NCBI GenBank assembly: GCA_018067265.1
Contig: JAGPUY010000251.1
Location: 1-16,568, forward strand
Source: Oceanihabitans sp.
GTDB lineage: Bacteria > Bacteroidota > Bacteroidia > Flavobacteriales > Flavobacteriaceae
Reading direction: 5' to 3'
Length of the DNA stretch: 16,568 nucleotides
Shown: positions 1 to 8,215 of the stretch, in pieces
How positions within the stretch are numbered: position 1 is the first letter of the stretch
Layout of the letters: each line of letters begins with the position of its first letter
Made by a program: the position numbers and the translations under genes
The notes under the pieces: model-generated
The model's input: the letters and a program-made list of their open reading frames with translations, nothing else
Database searches by the model: none
What the model was told of the DNA's origin: nothing

Positions 1-357
1 CAGTTGTATTTGATGTTTAAATGCTGTTTTTTGAATTTCTAAATTAGATGTATCCCAATACAAATCAATTCCAATTTCACCTACTGCATAAAAATGCCGC
101 TTGGCAAGCATCTTTTCGACATGTTTCAATTCTTCTTTATAATTTTCTTTTACGTGTGTTGGATGCAAACCCATCATTAAATGTACATTCTCAGGGAAAT
201 CTGCTTCCAGTTGCAACATAGATGCTGTATACGTAGAATCTATTGCAGGAATAAAAAAACGAGTAACATTTGCGGCAATGGCACGTTGCACCATTTCGTT
301 TCTATCTCCATCAAAATCCTCGCTATATAAATGTGTATGTGTATCTGTAATTATCAT
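1..357 (-). CDS. TatD-family metal-dependent hydrolase, N-terminal part (gene runs off the window)
   Basis: The 119 codons visible on the minus strand begin MIITDTHTHLYSEDFDGDR, the TatD/YcfH metal-site signature in which the HTH pair near the N-terminus coordinates the metal. They continue through GLHPTHV and GEIGIDLYWD, which correspond to the conserved G-x-HP and GE-x-G-x-D motifs. TatD proteins are TIM-barrel metallo-dependent hydrolases with 3'-5' exonuclease activity on DNA or RNA; the substrate of this member cannot be read from the sequence. Only about the first half of a protein of roughly 255 residues is present, because the frame is still open at base 1. The start at 357 is chosen because the conserved beta strand MIITDTH begins there and an exact TAnnTTTG element lies 4 bases upstream, implying a nearly leaderless message. 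Family is confident; the exact substrate is unknown. Confidence 0.93.
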   Translation of the reverse strand, partial: MIITDTHTHLYSEDFDGDRNEMVQRAIAANVTRFFIPAIDSTYTASMLQLEADFPENVHLMMGLHPTHVKENYKEELKHVEKMLAKRHFYAVGEIGIDLYWDTSNLEIQKTAFKHQIQL

Positions 358-361
358 TTTG

Positions 362-369
362 CAAAAATA
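362..369 (-). promoter_or_regulatory. -7 promoter element (TATTTTTG) of the TatD gene
   Basis: On the minus strand the octamer TATTTTTG matches the Bacteroidota -7 consensus TAnnTTTG exactly and is followed by CAAA and then the ATG. No convincing TTTG -33 element is seen at 19-20 bp. With this spacing transcription would start at or within a few bases of the start codon. Confidence 0.55.
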
Positions 370-387
370 GCTAATAACTTCTGCTTA

Positions 388-1134
388 TTATTCTAATTTA
401 TTTAAAAGCTCTTGCGCTTGACGATAATAGTCTGCCCCTTCTGGAACTTGTTGTAACCATGTTATAGCTTCTTCTTCTTTGTCTTGCTTAAAATTACTTA
501 GTCCTAAATACCAAATAGCTCTGTTTTTATAGGCCGAATCTCCTATGGCCATATCTTGTAATATTGGCTCTGAGATTTCAAACTTATCCAACTCAATATT
601 CGTTACTGCATAGTATAATTGATATTCTTTATTTTCTGGATCTTCATCTAATAAGGTTTCTAAATAACCGGAAGCTTTTTCGTATTCCTTATTATTAAAA
701 GCTTTTGTTGTTTTAATTAACAAACCAATGTTTCCGCCTCTAACGGTTAGATCTATAATGCCGTGCTCGTTATAATCACTATAACTAGGTTGGTTCATTT
801 TATTAAATGTAACAATACCAAATAGTAAAACAACACATGCTGCAACCGCATATTTTAACAGGCTAAATGTTGTCGATTTTTTATTTCCTTCGGAAGTGCT
901 TTGCGTTTTATTAAAGTGCTGATTAGAAATAGACTTTAAATTCTTCTTAAAAGCATTTGTTTCATCTTCGTTTTTAATGGTATGTTCTAAAAAACCGGAT
1001 AATTCTTTATAAGTGTTGAAGCTTTCCTGAAAAGCAGCATCCGTTTCCAATCTATGTTCAAAAGTCGTTTTTTCGTCTGCAGCTAATTCTTCAGCTAAAT
1101 AGGCTTCAAATAATATATAATCTTCTTCTTTCAT
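388..1134 (-). CDS. Membrane-anchored anti-sigma-like protein with TPR-like periplasmic domain
   Basis: This 248-residue protein starts 4 bases after the stop of the ECF sigma gene, so the two are surely co-transcribed. Residues 1-75 form an acidic, helical cytoplasmic segment (FEAYLAEELAADEKTTFEHRL and following) of the type that begins many Bacteroidota anti-sigma factors; there is no HxxxCxxC zinc motif. Residues 93-110 (LLKYAVAACVVLLFGIVTF) are one transmembrane helix. The periplasmic part, about residues 135-245, has repeated helical pairs such as AFNNKEYEKASGYLETLL and AIWYLGLSNFKQDKEEEAITWL, typical of tetratricopeptide repeats. The inferred role is to hold the upstream sigma factor at the membrane and release it on a periplasmic signal read by the TPR part. 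Position and topology support this strongly; the signal is unknown. Confidence 0.78.
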   Translation of the reverse strand: MKEEDYILFEAYLAEELAADEKTTFEHRLETDAAFQESFNTYKELSGFLEHTIKNEDETNAFKKNLKSISNQHFNKTQSTSEGNKKSTTFSLLKYAVAACVVLLFGIVTFNKMNQPSYSDYNEHGIIDLTVRGGNIGLLIKTTKAFNNKEYEKASGYLETLLDEDPENKEYQLYYAVTNIELDKFEISEPILQDMAIGDSAYKNRAIWYLGLSNFKQDKEEEAITWLQQVPEGADYYRQAQELLNKLE

Positions 1135-1138
1135 CTTT

Positions 1139-1720
1139 CTAATAATTAAGTTGGTTAAACTGGGGCGACTCTTGAACCATCTTGGTCAATTTACCAATAC
1201 ATAAAGATTTCTTTTTTCTAGCATAGGCATACGTTACACCTAAACTTTTGGCAACTTCTTCCATCGACTTTATTTTAAAAGTTGCTTTTAATAGATCTTT
1301 ACATGCATTCCCTAATTTTTGAAACATGGTATTAAACAATTCTTGTTTTTCACCAAATAAAGAGGTTTCGAAAGCTAATTCTTGTGAGTCGTCATCTTTA
1401 GATAGTACTTCTTCATTAATTGTTACCTCTTTATTGGTTTTCTTTTTTAATTCATTTAACCATTTACGTTTACATAGTAGAAAAAAGTAAGCATCAAAAG
1501 GACAAGTTAATTGTAGTTTTTTTTGACTAGCCTGATTATATATCGTTATTAATGTTTCTTGAATAACATCTTGTGCTTGGTCTGCATCTCCACTATTCTG
1601 TTTGATGTAATTAATAACCTTGGGCACAAAGGTATCATAGATAGCCTGTATAATAAAGGAGTTGTTTTTAAGTAATCCTTCTATATATTTTTGGTCTTCG
1701 TGTATTTTCTTTTCACTCAT
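1139..1720 (-). CDS. ECF-type RNA polymerase sigma factor
   Basis: This 193-residue protein has the two-domain layout of an ECF sigma-70 factor. Region 2 spans about residues 22-95 and includes the core-binding segment DADQAQDVIQETLITIY. Region 4 spans about 128-182 with a helix-turn-helix at SMEEVAKSLGVTYAYARKK that would read the -35 element. A charged linker (about 96-125) lies between them. Length is normal for the group. It is the first gene of a two-gene unit with the membrane anti-sigma candidate, which starts 4 bases past its stop. ECF genes paired this way are often autoregulated, and a possible self-promoter lies about 25-50 bases upstream. The divergent exported-protein gene at 1874 is a plausible target, but the sequence alone does not show this. 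Confidence 0.9.
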   Translation of the reverse strand: MSEKKIHEDQKYIEGLLKNNSFIIQAIYDTFVPKVINYIKQNSGDADQAQDVIQETLITIYNQASQKKLQLTCPFDAYFFLLCKRKWLNELKKKTNKEVTINEEVLSKDDDSQELAFETSLFGEKQELFNTMFQKLGNACKDLLKATFKIKSMEEVAKSLGVTYAYARKKKSLCIGKLTKMVQESPQFNQLNY

Positions 1721-1744
1721 AAACCTTTTGTTTTCGGTTGATTG

Positions 1745-1770
1745 CCAACGAATTTAAAAAAACTTTACAA
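1745..1770 (-). promoter_or_regulatory. Possible ECF-dependent self-promoter upstream of the sigma gene
   Basis: On the minus strand a T-tract after GTAAAG (TTGTAAAGTTTTTTT) is followed by TTCGTTGG. A GTAA(A/C)-T-tract followed by a CGT element is a pattern I associate from memory with Bacteroidota ECF promoters. No TAnnTTTG housekeeping element is seen here. Low confidence. Confidence 0.25.
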
Positions 1771-1873
1771 AAAAAGGGTAACAATTTTTAAATGCTTTTG
1801 ATATAAGGTTGTAAAAGCCAAAATGGCAAACAAGAAAAGAAACAAATTATAAAACCATAAACATTTAGAAATT

Positions 1874-2311
1874 ATGAGAAAATCAATTTTAATTATCACA
1901 ACAGTAGTATTCGGATTATTAAACCTAAATGCTACGACCATCAACAAGAACCTTAATACAACAACTAGTATAGAAATTGCAAAAGACGATTTAATACAAG
2001 TCTATGATTGGTCCGTAAAAACTACAAATGGCGAATTTTCGGGAACCGCATTAAGCTTATTTGATGCAAAACGAATGGCAAACATTGTTGGTCAAGCAGA
2101 AGTCGTTCTAGAAAGACAAATAAACAGCTATTATATGCTTGCTAGTGAGCTAAACAAAAAAGAATCTAGACGGTACTACTGGGAAGTAAATAGTGAAACC
2201 GCAAAAGCACAAGGATTTGCTTCTACAGAATTTACTGCGAAAAGAATGATTCAATTAGTAGCAAAAGGAGACATTATTAACTACAAAATTATAGCAAGTA
2301 GCCCGAAATAA
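1874..2311 (+). CDS. Small exported protein with an internally duplicated W-V-G-A-AKRM motif
   Basis: I do not recognise the family of this 145-residue protein. Residues 1-20 are a classical Sec signal peptide (MRKSILIITTVVFGLLNLNA), so the mature protein of about 125 residues is periplasmic or secreted. The mature part holds two ungapped copies of a 27-residue unit, at residues 46-72 and 103-129. Both share W, V, G, A, F, the run AKRM and a final V at identical offsets, which points to an ancient duplication, perhaps a pseudo-symmetric two-lobed fold. The gene is divergent from the ECF sigma factor with 153 bases between the start codons, so it may belong to that regulon (inference). A hairpin at 2325-2354 separates it from the lipoprotein gene downstream. 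There are no cysteines and no obvious catalytic motif. Confidence 0.75.
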   Translation: MRKSILIITTVVFGLLNLNATTINKNLNTTTSIEIAKDDLIQVYDWSVKTTNGEFSGTALSLFDAKRMANIVGQAEVVLERQINSYYMLASELNKKESRRYYWEVNSETAKAQGFASTEFTAKRMIQLVAKGDIINYKIIASSPK

Positions 2312-2324
2312 AAAAATAATCTAA

Positions 2325-2354
2325 AAACTGGGTAACAAAAGGAGTGCCCAGTTT
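2325..2354 (+). terminator. Hairpin between the small exported protein and lipoprotein genes
   Basis: AAACTGGG and CCCAGTTT form a perfect 8-bp stem around a 14-base loop, 13 bases past the stop codon. What follows is TATATAAAC rather than a T-tract, so it may end transcription only partly or protect the upstream mRNA. Confidence 0.45.
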
Positions 2355-2388
2355 ATATAAACATGTATAACAATTAAACCTATAAATT

Positions 2389-3405
2389 ATGAAGCATTTA
2401 AAACAACAAGTAAACATTAGAAATGTAGTAAACAACACATTAAAGCGAGTCTTTGGAAGCTTAATTTTCGCAACTATATTATTTACAAGCTGTAATCCAG
2501 ATGACGATGGCACTTCTAGCACAGTACAATACGTGCCAGATGCAGATGCATTTTCAGCATTAAAAGATCAAGCTTTAGAAAATGCAACACAAACCTTTCA
2601 GTTTAACTCAGACGATGGAAACATAACTCTTACATCGGAAGCTGGAGTGCAAATAAACATTAATGGAGATTGCTTAACCTTAAATGGAAACGAAATAACA
2701 GGACAAGTAGATATTGAATTTGTAGAACTGTTTGAAAAAGGAAACATGTTAACCACCAACAAACCTACCATGGGAAAATTACCAAATGGAGATAAAGCTT
2801 TATTAATTTCTGGTGGTGAATTCTTTATCGAAGCTACACAAAACGGAAATGTATTGGCTACAAATTGTAATTTACAATTAGTAATTCCTGCTAATTTAAC
2901 TGGAGATCCAGATCCAGCAATGACTTTATGGGAAGGCCAAATTGACAATGAAGATAATCTAACTTGGGAAGAATTAATACCTGGTGTAGATGACGGAGAA
3001 GTGTTTGTTGAAGGGGATTCGTATTATGGTTTTCTTGGTTTTGGTTGGACAAATGTAGATCGTTTTTATAGCGACACTAGACCAAAAACACCAATTCAAG
3101 TACAACCTCCAGTTGGTTATACAAACGTAAATAGTGCGGTGTATTTATCTTATGATGGTGAAGCTCCTGCATTAGCTAATCTAGATACTTTTGATAATGC
3201 ATCCAATATTTTTAGTGAGCATTACGGACAAATACCAATTGGATTAGCATGTCACGTTATTTTTGTTACCGAAGACAATGGCGTTTGGAGATATGCAATA
3301 AAACCTGTTACCATCCTTGCTAACCATGTAATTACTTTTACATTGGAAGAAACAAACCTAGGATCAGAAGCCGGTTTAACAGCATTAATAAATGCGCTAC
3401 CATAA
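2389..3405 (+). CDS. Exported lipoprotein of unknown function
   Basis: This 338-residue protein has a long charged n-region (residues 1-20), a hydrophobic stretch (VFGSLIFATILF) and the lipobox FTSC, with the modified cysteine at 35. The residues just after it, NPDDDG, are acidic; in Bacteroidota such acidic stretches act as lipoprotein export signals for display on the outer surface, so surface exposure is plausible. Residues 78-165 contain a beta-rich module running from GNITLTSEAGVQI through NEITGQVDIEFVEL to ISGGEFFIEATQNG. I associate this pattern with uncharacterised Bacteroidota lipoproteins: a segment of the type G-x-V-x-IE-x-E followed by a G(G/M)-x-x-x-I-x-A strand. The C-terminal part (about 200-338) is aromatic-rich and unassigned. 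A strong terminator follows at 3424-3457, so the gene is not part of the downstream cassette. Confidence 0.8.
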   Translation: MKHLKQQVNIRNVVNNTLKRVFGSLIFATILFTSCNPDDDGTSSTVQYVPDADAFSALKDQALENATQTFQFNSDDGNITLTSEAGVQININGDCLTLNGNEITGQVDIEFVELFEKGNMLTTNKPTMGKLPNGDKALLISGGEFFIEATQNGNVLATNCNLQLVIPANLTGDPDPAMTLWEGQIDNEDNLTWEELIPGVDDGEVFVEGDSYYGFLGFGWTNVDRFYSDTRPKTPIQVQPPVGYTNVNSAVYLSYDGEAPALANLDTFDNASNIFSEHYGQIPIGLACHVIFVTEDNGVWRYAIKPVTILANHVITFTLEETNLGSEAGLTALINALP

Positions 3406-3423
3406 ACAAAATGTAATCCTTTT

Positions 3424-3457
3424 AAAAAGAGCAGAGAATCTATTTTCTGCTCTTTTT
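3424..3457 (+). terminator. Rho-independent terminator after the lipoprotein gene
   Basis: AAAAAGAGCAGA and TCTGCTCTTTTT form a perfect 12-bp stem around a 10-base loop, and the right arm ends in a five-T run. It lies 18 bases past the lipoprotein stop codon. Its symmetric A/T flanks would allow termination from either side. Confidence 0.9.
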
Positions 3458-3599
3458 GTAGTTTCCACTAAATAAAAAATACGCTTTCATACTACCAATA
3501 AAACCTTTAATAGATTGAAACTATCCCTTTATAAAACCGTAAGCTAATGCTAACATGATTTAAACTATATTGGTCTTCATTAGAAATTATCTTATTTTG

Positions 3600-3607
3600 T
3601 ATCTTTA
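3600..3607 (+). promoter_or_regulatory. Possible -7 element (TATCTTTA) of the PKD/CHAT cassette
   Basis: TATCTTTA matches TAnnTTTG at all positions but the last and is the same octamer used by three units of the small-RNA array. It lies 20 bases before the ATG at 3628. No TTTG-like -33 element stands 19 bp upstream and no copy of the 22-bp inverted repeat is present; only a lone half-site AAATACG occurs near 3478. Confidence 0.4.
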
Positions 3608-3627
3608 AATGCTTTAATCTAACTTAT

Positions 3628-5589
3628 ATGAAATTTACTACATTATTATGTTGCCTTATTTTCTCTTGGCATTCGTTTTCTCAAGAAACAAAGCAAATAG
3701 ATACTTTACGAAGAGTAGCAATTATTGAATATAACACCAATGGAAATGACGTAAACTTCACTCCAAACGCTCCAGAACTCAATCAAATTGCGGGAGCACC
3801 AAAAGCATTTTATAGCCATTACTGGGAATTTGGCGATGGCGAATACAGCAAAGAAGCCAACCCGAAGCATACCTACAAAAAAGCTGGAGAATACGAAGTA
3901 AAACTATGGTCTACCAACAATTACGATACCGGAAAACCACCAACTTCTAGACCCAAAAAACTAAGCATGTCTAAAGATGCAGATCCAAATAGCTATACCG
4001 AAATTGCAAGTATGACCAGTAATTTAGAGTTACAACGCAATACAGAGCCAATGCCTGAAGAAGAAATTGTGGTGATAATGAGTTATAAAAACACAAAAGA
4101 TTATGCGACTAATGGTAAACTGCATTTGTTTTATAACGAACAAAAATACAAAGCCAATAATTTTGAATTAACAGATACCAGAACATACCATAAGGAGAGA
4201 GCAAGTCATGCTTCCGACTTTGTTTACACCTATGATTATGACAATCATGAAAGTGTTGTTGCTTCTATTGAAGATAACATAGCCAAGCTACGTGTAAAGT
4301 TTCAAGACTCTACCGAAAAACAAAACTTACCACTAACCCTCGAAGAGTCTAAAGCATATTATAAAGACGCAAGTGTTTTAGCGTTTGATAACATGAAACC
4401 AAACGAAGAGCGAAACGTCTTTTACACTTTAAAAACAACACCTGAAATGCTTAAAGATACCAGCGCAATTATTTCTGTTCGTGGTGTGTATATTCCAGAT
4501 GACAATTTTGATAACCACAATGTAAAAGAAATGGAAATGGAGATTGTAACCTCTCATGATCCTAATAAAATGTCCACCTCAGCTACATTTTTAAATTACA
4601 GACTGGTTAGAAATAAACGACCAAAATTTAAAATAAGATTTCAAAATAATGGTGAAGGTCCTGCAAGTACTATTCGTTTAGAAACAGACATTCCAGATAT
4701 GTTTGATAAAACTTCTATTCGTGTAGAAGACATGTATCCCAAGTGTAAAATTTGTCCGAAACGCGAAGTAGCATACAGTTGCCTAGATACTACCTTTACA
4801 GAAACGCAGGCAATATTTACTTTTAAAAACATCTACCTTCCGGGAAGCGAACAGAAAAACGTTAAAGAATATGACTCTACCAAAGGTTTTGTAAAATACA
4901 GTATAAAGTTTGGTGAAGACTTTCATAAGCAAAAAACCAAAAGTAAAACCGCTATCATTTTCGACAAAAACGATCCTATTATAACCAATTATTCTACCAC
5001 ACGATTTCTGCCTGGTATTTCTATAGGAGCAAAAGTGGGTTACAATGCGTATGCGAATTTAGACAATTCTAAAAGTTACTTTTTAGGCGCAACAGTATCT
5101 CCTTACAAATCGTACAAATGGTATTGGCAAGTAGAATTGCTAAATAGTTTTCATAGTTATGACGGTACTAAAACAGTAACCGTACGAGAAATAGATGCTC
5201 CTGATTTTATTGGCAGAGAACGAACTACAATTTTAGACACTTATAATAATGTAGATTGGGAAATCCCTGTTTTAGCAAGGTATAACGTAAATAATTTTAT
5301 TGGATTGGGAGCAGGTTTACAAGGAGCCTTTACCCTTAGCGAAAAGACGACTAATGAAACCACTATAGAACGTGCAGAAATTATTAATGGTATCGATTAT
5401 GGTCCATATAGTTTTATAAGCGAGTCTTCTAACAAGTCCAGTAATTCTTTTAATAATTTTAGAACCGGATTATTATTGGAAGCCACAGCAGGTTTTGCTA
5501 GAATTGGCCCAAGCGTTGGTGCTCGTTATGTGATTAACTTTAAAGAAGACTTTAATTACTGGCAATTTTATGCCATATGGAAATTCTAG
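3628..5589 (+). CDS. PKD-domain protein with C-terminal outer-membrane beta-barrel
   Basis: The 653-residue protein begins with a signal peptide (MKFTTLLCCLIFSWHSFSQ, residues 1-19). A PKD domain follows at about 30-112, recognisable by WEFGDGEYS and the later NPKHTYKKAGEYEV. A middle region holds the HDPN motif (310-313) and RPKFKIRFQNNGEGPA, resembling the DUF11-like/HDPN modules of Bacteroidota surface proteins, and has a CxxC-type pair (KCKIC, 373-376). Residues from about 463 to the end alternate hydrophobic and polar positions with many aromatics and end in FYAIWKF; a terminal F is typical of BAM-inserted beta-barrels. The model is an outer-membrane barrel carrying a large periplasmic or surface receptor part. 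It heads the plus-strand cassette, with 55 bases to the CHAT gene and no terminator between them. A sensor or surface-binding role is inference. Confidence 0.8.
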   Translation: MKFTTLLCCLIFSWHSFSQETKQIDTLRRVAIIEYNTNGNDVNFTPNAPELNQIAGAPKAFYSHYWEFGDGEYSKEANPKHTYKKAGEYEVKLWSTNNYDTGKPPTSRPKKLSMSKDADPNSYTEIASMTSNLELQRNTEPMPEEEIVVIMSYKNTKDYATNGKLHLFYNEQKYKANNFELTDTRTYHKERASHASDFVYTYDYDNHESVVASIEDNIAKLRVKFQDSTEKQNLPLTLEESKAYYKDASVLAFDNMKPNEERNVFYTLKTTPEMLKDTSAIISVRGVYIPDDNFDNHNVKEMEMEIVTSHDPNKMSTSATFLNYRLVRNKRPKFKIRFQNNGEGPASTIRLETDIPDMFDKTSIRVEDMYPKCKICPKREVAYSCLDTTFTETQAIFTFKNIYLPGSEQKNVKEYDSTKGFVKYSIKFGEDFHKQKTKSKTAIIFDKNDPIITNYSTTRFLPGISIGAKVGYNAYANLDNSKSYFLGATVSPYKSYKWYWQVELLNSFHSYDGTKTVTVREIDAPDFIGRERTTILDTYNNVDWEIPVLARYNVNNFIGLGAGLQGAFTLSEKTTNETTIERAEIINGIDYGPYSFISESSNKSSNSFNNFRTGLLLEATAGFARIGPSVGARYVINFKEDFNYWQFYAIWKF

Positions 5590-5644
5590 AGCCTAAGGTT
5601 CTTCAAGCAATCCACTCCTGCGTTAGTAATTTTTAAATTTTAAA

Positions 5645-8215
5645 ATGAATAAATACACCTTCATTCTTTGTTTTTTTATCTTCGGAAATATTTTTTCTCA
5701 AGATCTTGAAAATGCAATTTATGATGCCACGGAAGCTTTTAATGCCAATAAAACGGAAGCTTCTTTGCTTCATTTGAATGAGAAAATTAGTGTTTTTGAA
5801 AACCAAATAACTACCAACGATGCCTATTTTGCATTCATAAATTTACTAGCCAATAAAGCCTATTATCTAGACAAATCTAATCAACAGCAACAAGCAATTA
5901 CAACCTATGAAAAAGGGTGGACTTTATATAAAAAGCATCAGGTTTACGATTATGATATTACGGAGTATTGCTTAATTCCGTTAGGTACATTATATCACAA
6001 AACAAAAGATTATGCCAATGCCGAAAACATTATCAAGCAATATCTTTTTCTTGCCGAAAAGCAAAACAATAACCACCAAAAAATAGCTGGAACTATAAAC
6101 CTTGCGAATCTATATCAATCTATTGGTAGTTATACCTTAGCGAATGAAACAGCAAATAAAGGCTTACAATTTAAAAACATAAAAGCCCAGCAGTTAAGAA
6201 GCCTAAAAACCTTAAAATCAAGAAGTGCTTTATTTTTAAATAAGGACATCATCCTTATAGACAAAGGAGGAATTACTTCTGGCGGATTTAATAAAGAATC
6301 GGAAATAGACATTACTTTAAAATACGAAGAAGCTCTAAAAAACAAAGACTATAAAGTAGCGCAAAAAAACTTAAATAAAATAATAAACCAAAAGTCAAGA
6401 AGCCTAACCTCATCTAGAGATTTTGCTAAATTAGCTTTTCAAGAAGGGCAACTTTCCTTTTTATTAAAAGACACGCTACAAGCAAATAAACAGGTACATG
6501 CCGCTTTAAAAACATTGCTTCCAGGATTAGAAGATAAAAAACTACCAAACAAAGACGCGTTATATCCAGAAAACACCTTTATCGATATTTTTGATTTATT
6601 AGCCGAATTGCAAACCAGTCCTGAAAAAGCTTTAGCCTATTTCGATTTAAGTTTCCATGCTTCGTCTTTGATCGAAAAAAATATTACTTCCCAAAAAGGG
6701 CAACTTATTAATCTTTATGCGAACAGAGTACGAAGTGAAAAATGCTTAAATATCTTATACCAATTACAAACCACAAATACTGCAAACTATACAGAACGTG
6801 CTTTTAATTATGCCGAAAGTCAGAAAGCAAGTATTTTAAAAGATATTAAAAACAAAAACTCGCTACTTCAACTCCATCCAACAGACAGCGTATTACTTAA
6901 ACAGAATTCGCTAATTAAGCAAGAAGAACAGCTAACCAATAAACTAATAAAGACACCTATTAATAATGCTTCTGCTGAAGAAAAAAACACATTAAGACAA
7001 GAACTTAACGCGATTAGTATTGCTTTAAAAAAGCTAAATACTAGCATAGACAACAAATATGCGGTCTACAAAAAAGAGGAATCTATTCATTTTAAAAAAC
7101 TAAAAGAGAAACTAACAAAAGACAATGCGGTTTTAGTCGAATATTTCTATGGGAAGCACCACATCTATCAGTTTATATTTTCAGGCGAAACAGCAAGTTT
7201 TAATCGCATAGCATTAAAGGAAGAAACGAAGAACTTGATTTCTACGTTTGTGAATTATTTTCAGAAAAGCGCCACCATAAACAATGACATCCCGAAGTTT
7301 ACAAAAGATGCCTTTTCTCTATACAAAACACTTTTACTGGAAGGTTTATCAGATAAAGAAAATGTGATACTTATTCCGGATAGCAAATTAAATTTTATTC
7401 CGTTCGATGCTTTATTAACTAGCAAAACGGAAAGTACCTCTTATGCTAGCATGCCATTTCTGGTTAAAAAACACAAACTCGTTTATAACGCAAACGCTTC
7501 TTTATATATAAACGAAGTACATCCAAAAAAAAGCAAAAAGGTTCTTGGCGTATTTCCGGTTTTCGAAGATACAAATCAAGAATTAATACACTCTAAAGAG
7601 GAAGCCGAAAACATAGAAAACATTATGGATACAGCGCTTCTTTTAAAAGAGCAAGCAACCAAAAATAGTTTTATTAATAAAGCCCCAAACTATGCTATAC
7701 TTCATTTATCCACACATGCAAAAAGTGGTAATTTTTACGAACCAGCAAGTATAGAGTTTTATGATGAAACCTTAAATATTAATGAATTATACGGACTGAA
7801 CATGAATGTAAACTTGGTGGTCTTAAGCGCTTGTGAAACCGGAGTTGGTGCATTACAAAAAGGTGAAGGCGCATTAAGTATTGCAAGAGGTTTTCAATAT
7901 GCTGGAGCAAATAGCGTTTTGTTTTCCCTATGGCAAATCAATGATTTATCTACCTCGCAGATTATGACTTCGTTTTATAAAAACTACCATAAGCATGATT
8001 CTGAATTTATTGCAAATAACACTTCAAAACTAGAATACTTAAATAATGACAAAATAGCCAACATTAAAAAATCACCTTATTATTGGAGTGCTTTTGTTTA
8101 TTATGGTAGTGTAACGCCAAAAACAGAAACATCTTTCTTATTATATGGTATTATTGGCTTGCTTTTTATAGTATTACTTGTATTTTTATTCCTCCAATTA
8201 AACAGAAAAAATTAA
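5645..8215 (+). CDS. TPR-CHAT caspase-like protease with signal peptide and C-terminal membrane anchor
   Basis: The 856-residue protein has a signal peptide (residues 1-19, ending GNIFSQ) and helical tetratricopeptide-like repeats from about 25 to 400. A coiled, lysine/glutamate-rich helical segment follows at 415-495. The CHAT domain (Caspase HetF Associated with TPRs) covers about 495-825. The catalytic dyad is intact: His691 in LHLSTHA and Cys730 in VVLSACETG, followed by the usual GEGALSIARGFQYAGA. Residues 831-850 are a transmembrane helix with the short tail QLNRKN. The signal peptide plus C-terminal anchor place the protease in the periplasm on the inner membrane, with its TPRs free to bind partners. 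CHAT enzymes are clan CD cysteine proteases, and several known ones are switched on by binding to their TPRs. Its stop shares one base with the start of the aspartic protease gene (TAATG), so the two are translationally coupled. The substrate is unknown. Confidence 0.92.
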   Translation: MNKYTFILCFFIFGNIFSQDLENAIYDATEAFNANKTEASLLHLNEKISVFENQITTNDAYFAFINLLANKAYYLDKSNQQQQAITTYEKGWTLYKKHQVYDYDITEYCLIPLGTLYHKTKDYANAENIIKQYLFLAEKQNNNHQKIAGTINLANLYQSIGSYTLANETANKGLQFKNIKAQQLRSLKTLKSRSALFLNKDIILIDKGGITSGGFNKESEIDITLKYEEALKNKDYKVAQKNLNKIINQKSRSLTSSRDFAKLAFQEGQLSFLLKDTLQANKQVHAALKTLLPGLEDKKLPNKDALYPENTFIDIFDLLAELQTSPEKALAYFDLSFHASSLIEKNITSQKGQLINLYANRVRSEKCLNILYQLQTTNTANYTERAFNYAESQKASILKDIKNKNSLLQLHPTDSVLLKQNSLIKQEEQLTNKLIKTPINNASAEEKNTLRQELNAISIALKKLNTSIDNKYAVYKKEESIHFKKLKEKLTKDNAVLVEYFYGKHHIYQFIFSGETASFNRIALKEETKNLISTFVNYFQKSATINNDIPKFTKDAFSLYKTLLLEGLSDKENVILIPDSKLNFIPFDALLTSKTESTSYASMPFLVKKHKLVYNANASLYINEVHPKKSKKVLGVFPVFEDTNQELIHSKEEAENIENIMDTALLLKEQATKNSFINKAPNYAILHLSTHAKSGNFYEPASIEFYDETLNINELYGLNMNVNLVVLSACETGVGALQKGEGALSIARGFQYAGANSVLFSLWQINDLSTSQIMTSFYKNYHKHDSEFIANNTSKLEYLNNDKIANIKKSPYYWSAFVYYGSVTPKTETSFLLYGIIGLLFIVLLVFLFLQLNRKN

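Noticed and set aside
1765..1947. 60-codon minus-strand frame between the sigma gene and the exported protein
   Set aside because: It overlaps the start and signal peptide of the plus-strand gene at 1874. Its hydrophobic translation is the antisense of that signal region and of AT-rich intergenic DNA.
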